A stretch of 64,000 nt of DNA from Flaccisagitta enflata. Lineage: Eukaryota; Chaetognatha; Sagittoidea; Aphragmophora. The translations under genes and the position numbers were made by a program. The first letter of the stretch is position 1. Every line of letters starts with the position of its first letter. Where the stretch lies: positions 96,472,001 through 96,536,000 of the forward strand of contig OZ231127.1 of the NCBI GenBank assembly GCA_965153355.1, read 5' to 3'. Below, one piece after another: positions 23,915-35,306 of the stretch. Under the pieces are notes generated by a model. It was not told the DNA's origin, made no database searches, and saw only the letters and a list, made by a program, of their open reading frames with translations.

Positions 23915-25068
23915 TTAATTGCAGCCTGAGCGTCCGACTGCGAGGGTATTAAAATACGCTCCCCGATGCCCCTTTGTTGCCTAGTTTAACACGATTGCAG
24001 AGTTCTGGCGATTTAGCGCGTACCAGTAAGCATACGGGAAGGCAAATTCCGTGAAAACGATAGTCATATTATGCGAGCAGATCAACTTTTTTTTTGGTCC
24101 CCTGCTGCGAAAGTCAATTCTTATTTACCATTCATCTCGCGACTTTCTTGAGATTCAAAAAACCCGGTTATTATGCGCAATTCGCCGACAAAAGTTTTTC
24201 TCGCATCTTGTTGAAAAATAAATGCGGAGAAAGAAAAAAAAGCGGCTCCGTGACCGGGATCCTTTGCGTATCGACTAGTTTCTCACTAAGAATCTACTTA
24301 CGGCACGATTTGCCTGATGAAGAGCAAATGAGGAGATGAATCGTGAGTAAGTTGCATAAAAGAGGGAGGAAAAATAGTCTATAGAGATAATGAAAAGTAA
24401 TGAGTAATGAGGAGCCTGGAACGACTTTACTGTTGTAACGCGGATTTGTATCGTGAATTACTCATTCAAACAGCAAAAGTCTTTCTTTTTTTGGGTTATC
24501 AACTTATCCACTTTACTTAACACATTCTGCATAGCAGTCAACTACCATAAAAAAAATTTCTTTAATTGCCCCAAAACGGCAAATCTGTCATCGCGTATGT
24601 ACTAAAAGGAACAATTTTTTTTCCAATAGAAATGTTGAAAATAACACGAAAAAGCCGATTATTGCGGTAATCATTCATAAAAAAAACATACTCACATACA
24701 CCTTATCAGAATTTTTTTTCGAATAAGAGCCGAGCATGCACAGAACTTAATAAGTTTTCATATAGTCTTTTATAGACGTAGTAATCTTATTGATGAACTG
24801 GAATAAATTTTTTTGTACCGGACATTACCTTTTCTATCCTCCAAATTCACTATACGTTGGCATGTTGGTTTTCTTGTTGGTTTGGAGGCTGTCATTGGGG
24901 AAATCGTTTAAAATGGAAACAACCTCATGATGAAATCACCTCTCAAATATTTCAACAGACACTCCGCTGTAAGTGATACTTGAGGCACTCTAAAGTTTGT
25001 TATGATTCGGACCAGTTTTACACAAATTACATATGTTTTAGGCTTTTATGGAGGTCCATTTAGGCAGA
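23915..25068. other. Downstream flank of the GLTP gene, no other gene seen
   Basis: AT-rich DNA that would hold the GLTP 3' UTR. No convincing AATAAA was seen close to the stop on the minus strand. Confidence 0.45.
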
Positions 25069-26043
25069 TCACATATCGTAAAGATTCTTCTCCTCGTAAA
25101 TTTGTTTCATAAATTCCGCGATCCGATCTCCAAAATCCGCGACTTTTTTTGCCATTTCGAGATCTCCAATATCCTCGAGACAACTCTTCCTCGATGGCAA
25201 AAAGTTGGAGCCGAGACGAACCGTCTGCTGCAAAGCCACTGGATGATGTTGAGCCAATGTGGCGAAATAAGCGGTGGTGAAGCAAGAGGCGCTGCCTGGT
25301 TCCGCGGTCGAATCTGGATCCGAGTTTGGATCCGATTCCGACAACAGTTGACGGATGAAGGCTACGATAAGATTCGTCCCGCGAAGGATCCAAATCCCCT
25401 TTACCACTCCGAGATAAGGAGATCCTTTGGTATTGTGTTGATCGTATTCATATTGCACCATCGATTTGACGGTGTCGTAAACGCCGTCGAGGTTGTTGTT
25501 TGATGAACTGCGGATTTTCATTAATGGTAAACGAGATATTTAAGGACAGTTACACTTTTACTTGTTTGTATGTTACGTATTCGGGGACATAAACGTTGAT
25601 GGATGTGGGAAAGGATTCAGCGCCCAATTTGAACAGACAGATCAGTGCCTAATGCTCAACATAAGTAATTCTGCATAATCAATTTATACAAGTTTACGTC
25701 GTAGTACAGTTGTTTAGCCGAGGGTAACCTTGACTGTGGGTAACAGTGTATTACATCACCTGTGAAATAGGAACGTTAAAGCGGCCATTTAACTGGTTCC
25801 TCACCTTTTCAATTGTCTGATGGTTTGAATGTTGCCTTCGAAATCGTTGACGGCCAAAGCGGCGATTCCTCCTCGGCCTCTCATGAAATTGCAGAGTTCG
25901 TGACAACCATCCAGAAACTCATCCAGATTCAAGTCTTGATTGTTCAAGCATTTCTCCCACGACGCCGCCACAACACTCACGTCGAAATTCACCGCAGCGC
26001 CGCCGCCGCCGAAAAATTCACCGATGGCGCCGAAAAAAGACAT
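25069..26043 (-). CDS. Glycolipid transfer protein-domain protein (ceramide-1-phosphate transfer protein-like), two exons
   Basis: Predicted cytosolic lipid-transfer protein of 225 aa, close to the 209-216 aa usual for GLTP/CPTP. Exon 1 is 26043-25805 and exon 2 is 25507-25069. The 297-bp intron has donor AAAAG|GTGAGG and acceptor ATCCGCAG|T, and a split Ser codon (AG|T) keeps the frame. Family signatures are visible. D67 and N71 in NDFEGNIQ match the Asp/Asn headgroup site (D..GN). K116, W119 and R122 in KGIWILRG match the W/R helix. H168-P169 in AQHHP matches the conserved His, with the HP typical of the CPTP branch, although the following Trp is Val here. FLDGCHEL near residue 43 also fits. 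The known role is moving glycosphingolipid or ceramide-1-phosphate between membranes. The insert rich in Ser/Asp/Pro near 136-154 is unusual. Substrate class is inferred. Confidence 0.88.
25508..25804 (-). other. Intron of the GLTP-domain gene, phase 2, 297 bp
   Basis: GTGAGG donor at 25804 and CCGCAG acceptor ending 25508. Joining the flanking exons restores a continuous domain, which confirms the boundaries. Confidence 0.88.
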
Positions 26044-26096
26044 TTTAAGGCGGTGCCGGTCGCGAAAGTTAGGCAGTCATTTTTTCTATGTTCTCC

Positions 26097-26104
26097 TTTA
26101 TATA
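26097..26104 (-). promoter_or_regulatory. Candidate TATA box of the GLTP-domain gene
   Basis: TATATAAA on the minus strand about 54 bp before the ATG at 26043. Transcription starting about 25-30 bp downstream would give a 5' leader of roughly 25 nt. Confidence 0.5.
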
Positions 26105-26569
<465 letters not shown>

Positions 26570-26913
26570 AAGAAGAAGCGAAAGGAATAAAGCCTCTTTT
26601 TCATTCGATCTTGTTTCGGCTGTCGTTTAAAAGCTCAGTGTCGAGTACGAATGATAGTAGGATAAATTCCGGAATTAGACAAATATGACTCAATGGTTTT
26701 AAATCATCAGGTTTGCAATGAATTCATAATTATCAAATCTGTAACCTCATCCACCCTTGGAAAGTGTCATTTTGTTACTATACATCGATTGTTTCATTTA
26801 CACTTGTCATTGTAAAGGTGTAACATTGCACTGCTGAGCATTAAATGAAACGAATCAAAATCGAACTTTTTTCCAAGTTCCATCCAAAATAGTTCGATAG
26901 ATTGTTTGATGTA

Positions 26914-27097
26914 CAGTTAAACCCCGCTACAACCGATCCAAAAGTACCAGAAATCCGCCTGTAACAGGTAAGAAAATTTGGTCCTTTCATGACAATTTCT
27001 TTTAATTTCCATGTTGGCAATAATGGAAATCCACTTTTGGTGGATGACCTCCGTTACTGATGACCCCCATGACCTCCGTTTTTGCGGGATTAAACTG
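26914..27097. mobile_element. TA-flanked MITE, 184 bp (CAGTTAAACCCCGC ends)
   Basis: CAGTTAAACCCCGCTACAACC and (inverse right end) CAGTTTAATCCCGCAAAAACGG, each bordered by TA. The same family recurs at 40387. Short, no ORF, Tc1/mariner-like. Confidence 0.72.
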
Positions 27098-27564
27098 TAT
27101 TGGTCTTCGAAAGTGCCGTATTTCCATGTGCTCGTTGAAGCGAATTAGCCAGCAGATGATGATGACAGCTCCACAAAAACACGCTTGGTTGAGGATGGGA
27201 GGGGGGGTTAGATGTAGCACTGCCGTGATCGTCCCAGAGAGAAGATGATTACACAGTAAGACCGACTTACGAAACGTCCTTGCAACACAGAGGTTTGCAC
27301 AGAAGCGTGGTCTCGACTCAGAAATAAGAAAAAATATAACGAGACGTAAAACGAAATGAGAAGAGGCGTACAATGGAAGAAAAGAAAACAACAAAGAATG
27401 AAAAGAAATAGCGAGGAAGTTGAAGAAAACCGTTTCCAATGTTTTCATTGGAATCAATGATGGCGTTTGCGGAGGCTGTTATTTGTGCAAGAGTGGGAAA
27501 CAAATCTCTGACGTAACGTTATCATTGTCATTATGGAAAGAAGAATGAGGAACAGAGAGAACAG
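27098..27564. other. Spacer, no gene seen
   Basis: Open frames exist on both strands but lack any recognisable domain. Confidence 0.4.
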
Positions 27565-27672
<108 letters not shown>

Positions 27673-27687
27673 ATTCAAATGGAAAAA

Positions 27688-27825
27688 GAAAAAAAGAAAG
27701 AAAGAAAGAGAAAGAAAGAAAGAGTGGCAAGTGAGGAAGTGAACAAAATAGGAAGAAAATAAAAAGATAAAAAAGATAGAAAGCAAAAAAAGAAAGAAAA
27801 AGAAAGAAAAAGAAAGAAAGAACGA

Positions 27826-27893
<68 letters not shown>

Positions 27894-27995
27894 AAAAAGA
27901 AAGAAAGGAAAAAGGAAGAAAAAGAACAAAAAGAAGAAAGAGAAATGAAATAGCAAAAGAAAAAAAAAGAATAAGAAAAAGAAAAAGAAAGAGAA
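27688..27995. repeat. (GAAA)n and A-rich purine tract
   Basis: GAAA units, pure for about 75 bp near 27820-27895, within a purine-only stretch. Confidence 0.93.
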
Positions 27996-28058
27996 AATGA
28001 TTATGAACCCCTAGACACATAGTCTGTCAGCGACCCGCGTGTACAGCATTTTTCCCTC

Positions 28059-28289
28059 ATGGTGACAGCAGCCATTAGAAGCATGAAAAAGCGGATAAAG
28101 ATGGGAAAAAGAGGGGAAAGACCCTTGCCAACAAAAGTGCGGCAGCCTATCATCAAATCAACTCCCGATGGCAAAAAGCAACACGTGGAATCCAATAAAA
28201 CGATAAAACTCAAATCAGTTCCAACCGTGAAATTCCGAAGCAATCTACGCGTGTGTGTGTGTGAGTGTTGCGCGTGGGTGATACCGTAA
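28059..28289 (+). CDS. Doubtful basic ORF, 76 aa
   Basis: ATG frame rich in Lys/Arg (MKKRIKMGKRGERPLPTKV and so on) with ordinary base complexity up to about 28250, then running into a GT repeat. No family recognised and no splice support. Could be an exon fragment or chance. Confidence 0.18.
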   Translation: MVTAAIRSMKKRIKMGKRGERPLPTKVRQPIIKSTPDGKKQHVESNKTIKLKSVPTVKFRSNLRVCVCECCAWVIP

Positions 28290-28351
28290 ACATGCTCCCG
28301 CGGAGTCACGCAAAATATAATCCGTTTGTTTGCACGCTTGTTCTGTTTTTT

Positions 28352-28566
28352 TAGTCGCGTGCTACGTGACTCTACACCCCGCTTTGTCGGTCCACTGGTC
28401 TGTCGGTCCATTGGTCTGTCGGTCCGTCAGTCCATCACACTTTGTTTTTTGGCGTTTATGGTTTTTTTGGCTATACCGCTCCTGCCCAAATGCTCCACTG
28501 ACCTCAAATATGGCCCCTGCCCACCAGCACGCGACTGGGGTAGCCGTGTATCCGGCCTTGTTTTGT
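28352..28566 (-). mobile_element. Family B copy, full
   Basis: Hairpin AGTCGCGTGCTACGTGACT at the plus start and GGCCGTGTATCCGGCC near the end. On the minus strand the left arm AGTCGCGTGC is perfectly complementary to GCACGCGACT. Includes the GGTCYRTYGGTC core and the CCCAAATGC...CCTCAAATATGGCCCC block. Confidence 0.88.
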
Positions 28567-28576
28567 GCACGTATGG

Positions 28577-28990
<414 letters not shown>

Positions 28991-29693
28991 AATCTACGCC
29001 TTCCGACAAATAATTATCTAAAAATTTACAACCTCATCAAACGGCATGTGACATTCGGGGTGAAACTACGCCGTCAGTTTGATATTTGCCGCGCAAATTT
29101 ATGACATTTTCTGTTGCTTAAAAAAAGGACAATTTCTCTGCGAAGCGTAAATACTGAAAAACGCTTCCAATTGTCGTAAAACGCGCGAAAGTACACAAAA
29201 CATTTGCCATTCTGTTTGCTACGTACTATGTTTCCCATCTTTTTTTTCGTCCAAATTTTAAATGTTTACAAGTTTTTAGGATTAATCGTTGATCAGCTTC
29301 GCCTCACTTAAAAAAACATCTATCTTAAAAATGGATTTTCACACTAACAAAACATTTTGGATGAGTTTGACAGCGCCTCACTCATTCAAAAAAAAAAAAA
29401 AAAAAAAAAAAGCATTAGTCAGATTTGCATATTGTATTCGTAGCGAGGAATTTGTTGATTAGCGCGGGATTGCGGATTAAAAATCTGTTACAACTCTAAT
29501 ATTCCAAGTGCTTTTCAGTAACAACTTTATGTAACAAATTCACCTAGATACTAAATCATGAAATTACATGGCACTTCTGGTGCTTTAATATGACAGGAAG
29601 AAAAAATTCGAAATGTTACCGCTGTATATTAACGAATTTTACTCGTCGATACCATGAGAGATCAGTTTTTCAAAGACTGACTCACGTTTGGTA
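28991..29693. other. AT-rich spacer with an A homopolymer
   Basis: A run of about 23 A at 29389-29411. No gene seen. Confidence 0.5.
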
Positions 29694-30283
29694 CAGTGGG
29701 GTTCGTGGAATAACAGCCTAAACTGGAGGAAGGTATTTAAGTGTTTTAATATCATTTGATATTTGAAATATAAGTTGCTCACTTGATGTTATCCCTGAGT
29801 TTTTTTTTGTTACATGAAACCAAATTATTTTTGAACATTTATAACAATCTTTGAATACTAAACATTTTTAAAAATATAATAAAAAGAACATTGTTACTAA
29901 ATTGTTAAGAAAGTTCCCACAGCATGTCCTGTAAGAATATTGCTTGCTTAGTCGCTGGCGTTAGAGCATCATTTAGCGGGCAGGCGATGCCCTAAGCAAC
30001 AAAATAAAATCCTAGCAATATTCTTACAGAACATACTGTGAAAAGTTGTAGCAACAAATTTTAATTTTAGTGAATAGTTCCCAGACAATATTTCTCAAAA
30101 TATTGATATTTTAGTGGTTATTAATGTTTGAAAAAATAATTTTGGTTTCCATAGCAACCGAAAAACTCAGGGACAAAAGCATCGAGTGAACAACTTATAT
30201 TTCAAATATCAAGTTTGTCAAATGAAATTAAAACACCTAAATACCTTCCTCCAGTTTAGGCTGTTATTCCACGAACCCCACTG
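29694..30283. mobile_element. Foldback MITE, 590 bp, nearly perfect palindrome, TA-flanked
   Basis: CAGTGGGGTTCGTGG starts one end and its inverse ends the other, with TA outside each. Arms are about 180 bp (sharing AATAACAGCCTAAACTGG and GAAGGTATTTA). Complementarity resumes near the centre (TGTAAGAATATTGC and its inverse), so almost the whole element can form one hairpin. No ORF. Confidence 0.82.
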
Positions 30284-30359
30284 TAATATTGATGGATGTA
30301 AGATCGGGGAAGAGTTTGCAACTGAACAAGTAGCTGAGGGATACCTCACAGGTGATCCG

Positions 30360-30655
30360 CGGGGGTCCTTGTGGGCAATGACCTCACCCAGACTAGTATT
30401 GCATAGTGGCTTAATGCAGGCTCTGCTGTCCATAAGGGATGTTCCAGACAAATAGTTTCTGGACATGGCTCAGTGGTTCATCGGTTATCGCTTTGGCTCC
30501 ATGATCATGTGGTCCCAGGATTGTTCCTCCCCTGGGTCCTTCCTTTTGAGAAGTGTGAGGACAGCTGTGAGCCACCTCAGGGGGTCCGTCTTTACCCCTG
30601 TGCCAGGTTCCAAGTCCAGGACCCGAGTGAAATATGTCTTAACCTAGCACATGTC
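30360..30655 (+). mobile_element. tRNA-like SINE candidate, unit 1
   Basis: ACATGGCTCAGTGGTTCATC contains a good RNA polymerase III A box (TGGCTCAGTGG at 30466). A weaker B-box-like GGTCCCAGGATT follows about 35 bp later at 30511. Flanking CTTAATGCAGGCTCTGCTG and GGGGGTCCGTCT blocks recur in unit 2. Confidence 0.5.
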
Positions 30656-30859
30656 TCTTGACGTCAGCAGCATAACATCTTACATTCTTCTGTGTATCCA
30701 CACTGGTGAGCCCGACAGTCGAACTTTCGATATTCCCAAACTGACTCCAACCTTCGTGCTACGGTCATTCCATCTTTGAGACTGCTCCTTGGCCCAACAC
30801 ACCGCATAGCCAACGCTATGATCCCTTCCTAGCCTGGTGTGAACAGGTGAGTCAGTCTG

Positions 30860-31140
30860 GGACGCATGTGGGAAATGACCTCACTCAGACTAGCACTGCA
30901 TAGTGGCTTAATGCAGGCTCTGCTGTCCATAAAGGAAGTTCCAGACATATGGCTTGTGGACATGGCTTGGTGGTTCATTGGGTAATGCTTCGGCTCCATG
31001 ACTACATGGTCTCAGGATCGATATTCCCCTGGGTACCTCCTTTCGGGAAGCGTGAGGACAACTGTAAGCCACCTAAGGGGGTCCGTCTCTACCTCTGTGC
31101 CTGGTTCCAAGTGTAGGACTAGCACACGTCTCTTGGTGTC
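30860..31140 (+). mobile_element. tRNA-like SINE candidate, unit 2 (tandem duplicate)
   Basis: Matches unit 1 over about 260 bp at roughly 500 bp offset (ATGACCTCACTCAGACTAG, ACATGGCTTGGTGGTTCATT, GGTCTCAGGATCGAT, AAGGGGGTCCGTCT). Divergence is moderate, so the duplication is not recent. Confidence 0.55.
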
Positions 31141-31220
31141 AGTGGCAAGACATCTTACGATCTTCTATGTATCCATATCCTGGATGACTTGTGCCAAAGC
31201 GTCTTGCTCCGGATTGATTT

Positions 31221-31261
31221 ACCAGTAATGGCGGCTGTCGCCGTGTGGAAAAAAGTCGTAA
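31221..31261 (+). repeat. Hairpin repeat J, copy 2
   Basis: ACCAGTAATGGCGGCTGTCGCCG then GAAAAAAGTCGTAAG. It follows the SINE-like unit and may be its 3' end. Confidence 0.6.
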
Positions 31262-31367
31262 GCGTTGGCCACTCTTCACCAGGTGTTGGACCTCAGTCAT
31301 TGCAAGATTTTTTTATTGCAGCTTTGGTTTTGTTTGATCATCGATCTGTCTCTTTGTCTGTTTGAAA

Positions 31368-31625
31368 TGCCAAATGAGCCAAATATGCCTAAGCCAAATG
31401 AGCCAAATGAGCTAGAATGCGCAAAATCACTCAACCAGAAAACCAGGTATGCTCACGGATATGCTTTTTTGTATTTGCATGCTCACATCAAAACATTTTT
31501 TTTATCGACCCCATTAAGAATAAGAAAAAAAGATGAAGCTAAATGACATATCTTCTTGTAGTTGCATGCTCAAACAAACATAGATACACTCCTTTATTGA
31601 TCCTAAATGAAATTATAAAAAAAGA
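31368..31625 (+). repeat. Short AAATGAGCC repeats and a diverged 110-bp duplication
   Basis: CCAAATGAGCCAAAT-type units (31368-31415), then two copies of a segment containing TTTGTA(T/G)TTGCATGCTCA. Confidence 0.55.
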
Positions 31626-31654
31626 AAAAAAAAATCAGATTTTAATTTTTTTGT

Positions 31655-31885
31655 AAAAAAAGATTGAAAAATTCATAACTCATAAAATATTTGTCGTAGA
31701 GCATTCTGCTTGGCGCCAAATGATAGAGAATTATCAAATTTATTTACCCTATCAATTTCGTCCGAGGGTGCAATCGCTCGAACGAGACCCTCAACTTTCT
31801 TATAAGAAAATGAAATCCTTGTTTCTCTCCAATATGTCAAAAAGTCGAAGACTGACTTCGACTTTTTTCCCGATCATAGTCCGTC
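31655..31885 (+). mobile_element. Family C copy 2
   Basis: ATTCATAACTCATAAAATATT, TTCTGCTTGGCGCCAA, TTTCTCTCCAATATGTC and the hairpin AAAAAGTCGAAG...CTTCGACTTTTTTCC. The central part is replaced relative to copies 1 and 3. Confidence 0.72.
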
Positions 31886-32044
31886 TTAAATTTTCATCTC
31901 GTCTCTATTTACTGATTTGCCATCAAAGTCGCGTGCGGGTGGAAAAGGGCATCAATGAAATAGGGTAACCAAGCATTCGATGAACCAGTCCCTCAAGGGC
32001 AGTATGTGGTCAGCAATACCTTGCTTTGTATGATTTTGAATTGG

Positions 32045-32695
32045 AGTGAGAGGAAGCAGGGTAGCGACCCCGAAGGAGACGAGGTCCTGTAGAATACAGG
32101 AGCACTTTCATTTGTTTGTTTGTCCATCCGGTTTGAGGTCTGAGAGGGCAGATTTGAGGCCTGAGAGCATATTTGTAGTCTGAGGGCCGAATCGATGGTT
32201 GAGAAGCCAGATTTCAGGCCTGAGAGGGCAGATTTAAAGCATGAAAGGGCTGATTTGGGACCTGGGGCTGAGATGACAGATGTAGGGTTTGAAAGGCAGA
32301 TTCATGTCCTAAGAGAGAGCTGATCTCAGCCCTGAGAGGGCAGATCTCAGGCCAGAGAGGCTCAATGGGGGAGGGGGGATGAACAAATGGATGAATGGAT
32401 GAATGAAGAAATGAACCAGCAAATAAATAAATGAAAGTTGAAAGTCCCCCTGTCACACTCGACAGATCCACGAAATTGAATAAGAGGCTGAAAGAAATCT
32501 AGCAAAGGAATTCAATTTAATTTTTGTATTAACCGAAGTTAAAAAGGCTTAGGTAAAACATAAAATCATGACCTTTCCGTCACTGGATTATTTTGCGCTT
32601 AAAAAACTACTTCGCCGTAACCGCCAAAAAGATCGAGTGTGCTGTGTTCTATAGGACTGCGCCCCCTTTGGGACCGCTGCCCAAAAATCGCCCGT
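32045..32695. mobile_element. Family I element, degenerate
   Basis: Left terminus GGGTAGCGACCCCGAAGG...GTCCTGTAGAATACAGG, then diverged GAGGTCTGAGAGGGCAGATTT units (32130-32370), then a right terminus GTTCTATAGGACTGCGCCCCCTTTGGGACCGCTGCCC at 32645-32685. Confidence 0.6.
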
Positions 32696-32871
32696 AAAAG
32701 CCGAAAAAGTAGTGTTATGGACTTAGCAGATCATAGTTGCGTGGAAGCAATTTCACAATTTCGTTCATAGGGGGACCCCAGTCACCTCACAGCCGGACTG
32801 GGCCTTATCAATCGGAACAATTCTTACCACTATTGTGCTATGTTCAGTGTGCCATCTGTTACCCTTCTTTT

Positions 32872-32932
32872 TAGTCGTGGACACGCGACTCTACACCTTG
32901 TCGTGTCAGTCTGTCTGACAAAAGCTTTCACA
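32872..32932 (-). mobile_element. Family B right-end fragment
   Basis: TTTTAGTCGTGGACACGCGACTCTACACC, then GTCAGTCTGTCTG. Only the hairpin end is present. Confidence 0.6.
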
Positions 32933-33004
32933 CAGGTAGAAATTTTCTCCTCCTCCTTCTTCTTCTCCTCCTCCTTCTCCGTCCACCCCCTCGAAGCTCA
33001 TATC

Positions 33005-33440
33005 TTAGAGCTTAAGGCTGGGATTTGAGCTCAAGGCTTGATCTGAGCTCAAGGCTGGACGAGTTTGAGCCTGGATTTGAGCTGAGGCTGGGATTTGAGC
33101 TTTGAGGCCGGGATTTGCGCTTTGAGGCCGGGATTTGCGCTTTGAGGCTGGGATTGAGCTGAGGCTGGGATTTGAGCTTTGAGGCAGGGATTTGAGCTTT
33201 GAGGCAGGGATTTGAGCCTTAAGGCTAGGATTTGATCCTCTAGGCTGGGATTTGAGCCTTGAGGCAGGGATTTGAGCCTCGAGGCTGGGATTTGAGCCCG
33301 AGGCTAGGATTTGTGCCTCAAGGACGGGGATTTGAGCCTGAGGCGGGGGGGGGACGAAGGAGAAGAAGGAGGAGAAGGAGAAATTTCCCTTGTGTGAAAG
33401 CAGCAGGCGCTTCTGAGGCCCTTCTGCCGCTGCCCAAAAA
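33005..33440 (+). mobile_element. Family I fragment: GGGATTTGAGC minisatellite and right terminus
   Basis: About 16 units of GGCTGGGATTTGAGC(C/T)TTGA (20-22 bp), then the GAGGCCCTTCTGCCGCTGCCC terminus at about 33415-33436. Resulting peptides (Ser-Asn-Pro-rich) are repeat translations. Confidence 0.75.
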
Positions 33441-33705
33441 AGGAAAAGCAAAGGAAAGAAAGAAAAAGAAAGAAAAAAAGGAAAAGAAAGAAGAAAGAAA
33501 AAGAAAAGAAAACGATATGAAAAGAAAAAGGAAAAAGGAAAAGGAAAAGGGAAAGGAAAAAGGAAAAGGAAAAGGAAAAAGAAAAAAGAAAAAGGAAAGG
33601 AAAAAGGAAAAAGGAAAAAGGAAAGAGTGAAAGGAAAAAGGAAAAAAAGGGAAACAGAAAAGGAAAAAGGGAAAAGGAAAAGGAAAAAGGAAACGGAAAA
33701 ATACA
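33441..33705. repeat. Purine-rich AAAGG tract
   Basis: About 260 bp of AAAGGA/GGAAAA units. Confidence 0.92.
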
Positions 33706-33719
33706 AAGGCATAAGTACT

Positions 33720-34262
33720 AACTAGTCATCTAAGGATCGCACATGGTTAGCGGTACCTGATGCCCTGCTGGGAGTGATCAGTGAAAGTGAGTGGAGAGCA
33801 GGGCAGTGCCCCAAAGGGCTGATGTCCCAGAAACACAGGGGGAAATTTCCATACGTCCTGAGGGGGCATATTTCAGGCCTTAGACTGATTTAGACCATGA
33901 AGGCATATTTGAAGGCTCGAGGGAAGAATCAAAGCTTGGAGAGCCGATTTGAGTTTTGGAGGGCAAATTTAAGCCATGGAGGGCTGATTTTATGCTTGGA
34001 GGGCTAATTGAAGGTCTGGAAGGCAGATTTGAGGTCTGGAGGACAGACTTGAGGTGGGGGGGCCGATTTGAAGCCCGAAAAGCTGATTTGAGGCCTGGAG
34101 GGCTGAATTGAGGACTTGTTTTTTAGTCGCATGCTACAATTTGGAGGGCTGGAGAGCAAATTTGAGGCCAACCAGGGGGGAGGATGGAAGGACGGACGGA
34201 CGTATGGAAATTCCCCCTGTGTCTCTTACAGGACATCGGCCCTTTGGGAAGCCCTGCCCAAA
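33720..34262. mobile_element. Family I element 1 with inverted termini
   Basis: Left GGGCAGTGCCCCAAAGGGCTGATGTCC at 33803 and right ACAGGACATCGGCCCTTTGGG at 34228 are inverse. Between them are diverged 20-21 bp TTTGAGG(C/T)CTGGAGGGC units. A B hairpin fragment (TTTTTTAGTCGCATGCTACA) is inserted at 34119. Confidence 0.75.
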
Positions 34263-35095
34263 AGGAACAAGTCATCCAAGGATTGCATGGCTGGGGTGGC
34301 ACCTTGATGCCCTGCTTGAAAGTGATCAACTGAAGAAGTAGAGTGAGAGCAGGGCAGCGGCCCCAAAGGGCCGATGTCCTGTAGGACACAGGGGTGAATT
34401 TCCATACGTCCTGAGAGGGCATATTTGGGGTAATTTTCCGTGATATTCATTGGGAATTTTGCATTTTTGTCAATTTTTTTTTCAATTTGCCATGTTATTC
34501 AATGGGAATTTGAGGCCTAAGAGGCTGGATTTGAGGCCCAAGAGGCTGGATTTGAGGCCCAAGAGGCTGGATTTGAGGCTTGAGAGGTGGGATTTGAGGC
34601 CTGTGAGGCTGGATTTGAGGCCTGAAAGGCTGGATTTGAGGCTTGAGAGGCCAGATTTGAGGCCTGAGAGGTCAGGATTTGAGGCCTGAGAGGCTGGATT
34701 TGAGGCCTGAGAGGCTGGATTTGAGGCCTGAGAGGCTAGATTTGAGGCCTGGGAGGCCAGATTTGAGGCCTGAGAGGCCAGATTTGAGGCCTGAGAGGCT
34801 GGGTTTGAGGCCTGAAAGGATAGATTTGAGGCCTGAGAGGCCAGATTTGAGGCCTGAGAGGCCTGAGAGGCTGGATTTGAGGCCTGAAAGACTAGATTTG
34901 AGGCCTGAGAGGCCAGATTTGAGGCTTGAGAGGCCGGATTTGAGGCCTGAGAGGCTGGATTTGAGGCCTGAGAGGCTTGAGAAGCTTCGGAGGGGGGACG
35001 TACGGACGTACGGACGGACGGACGTACGGACGGACGTAAGGAAATTCACCCCTGTGTCCTACAGGACATCGGCCCTTTGGGGCCGCTGCCCAAAA
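34263..35095. mobile_element. Family I element 2 with inverted termini and 21-bp minisatellite
   Basis: Left terminus GGGCAGCGGCCCCAAAGGGC, GATGTCCTGTAGGACACAGG and TTTCCATACGTCC (34350-34420). The right terminus is the inverse (GGACGTAAGGAAATTC, CCTGTGTCCTACAGGACATC, GGCCCTTTGGGGCCGCTGCC). Between them is the 21-bp array. Confidence 0.82.
34507..34985 (+). repeat. 21-bp minisatellite GGATTTGAGGCCTGAGAGGCT, about 23 units
   Basis: Nearly regular 21-bp units with a palindromic AGGCCT core and one 9-bp insertion near 34860. Because 21 is a multiple of three, frames stay open (LRPERLD / LSGLKS peptides), but there is no other sign of a gene. Confidence 0.93.
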
Positions 35096-35232
35096 AAGGA
35101 AAAAGGGAAAAAGGGAAAAGGGAAAAAGAAAAAGAAGAAGAATAAAAGTAGGTGGTGGGGAAACCCAAGGACGTTTTGAAATTGCATTTCCCAGGGTCTG
35201 TCACCAAATTTCTCATCAAATCACCATGATAT

Positions 35233-35234
<2 letters not shown>

Positions 35235-35303
<69 letters not shown>
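35235..35303. repeat. (CT)n microsatellite
   Basis: About 68 bp pure CT. Confidence 0.96.

Positions 35304-35306
<3 letters not shown>

Noticed and set aside
27002-27457. 151-aa minus-strand ORF upstream of the GLTP gene
   Set aside because: It runs through a MITE, has no domain, and composition resembles random AT-rich DNA.
30466-30540. A genuine tRNA gene
   Set aside because: A box is good but the B box is poor, and I could not draw a cloverleaf with acceptor and T stems.
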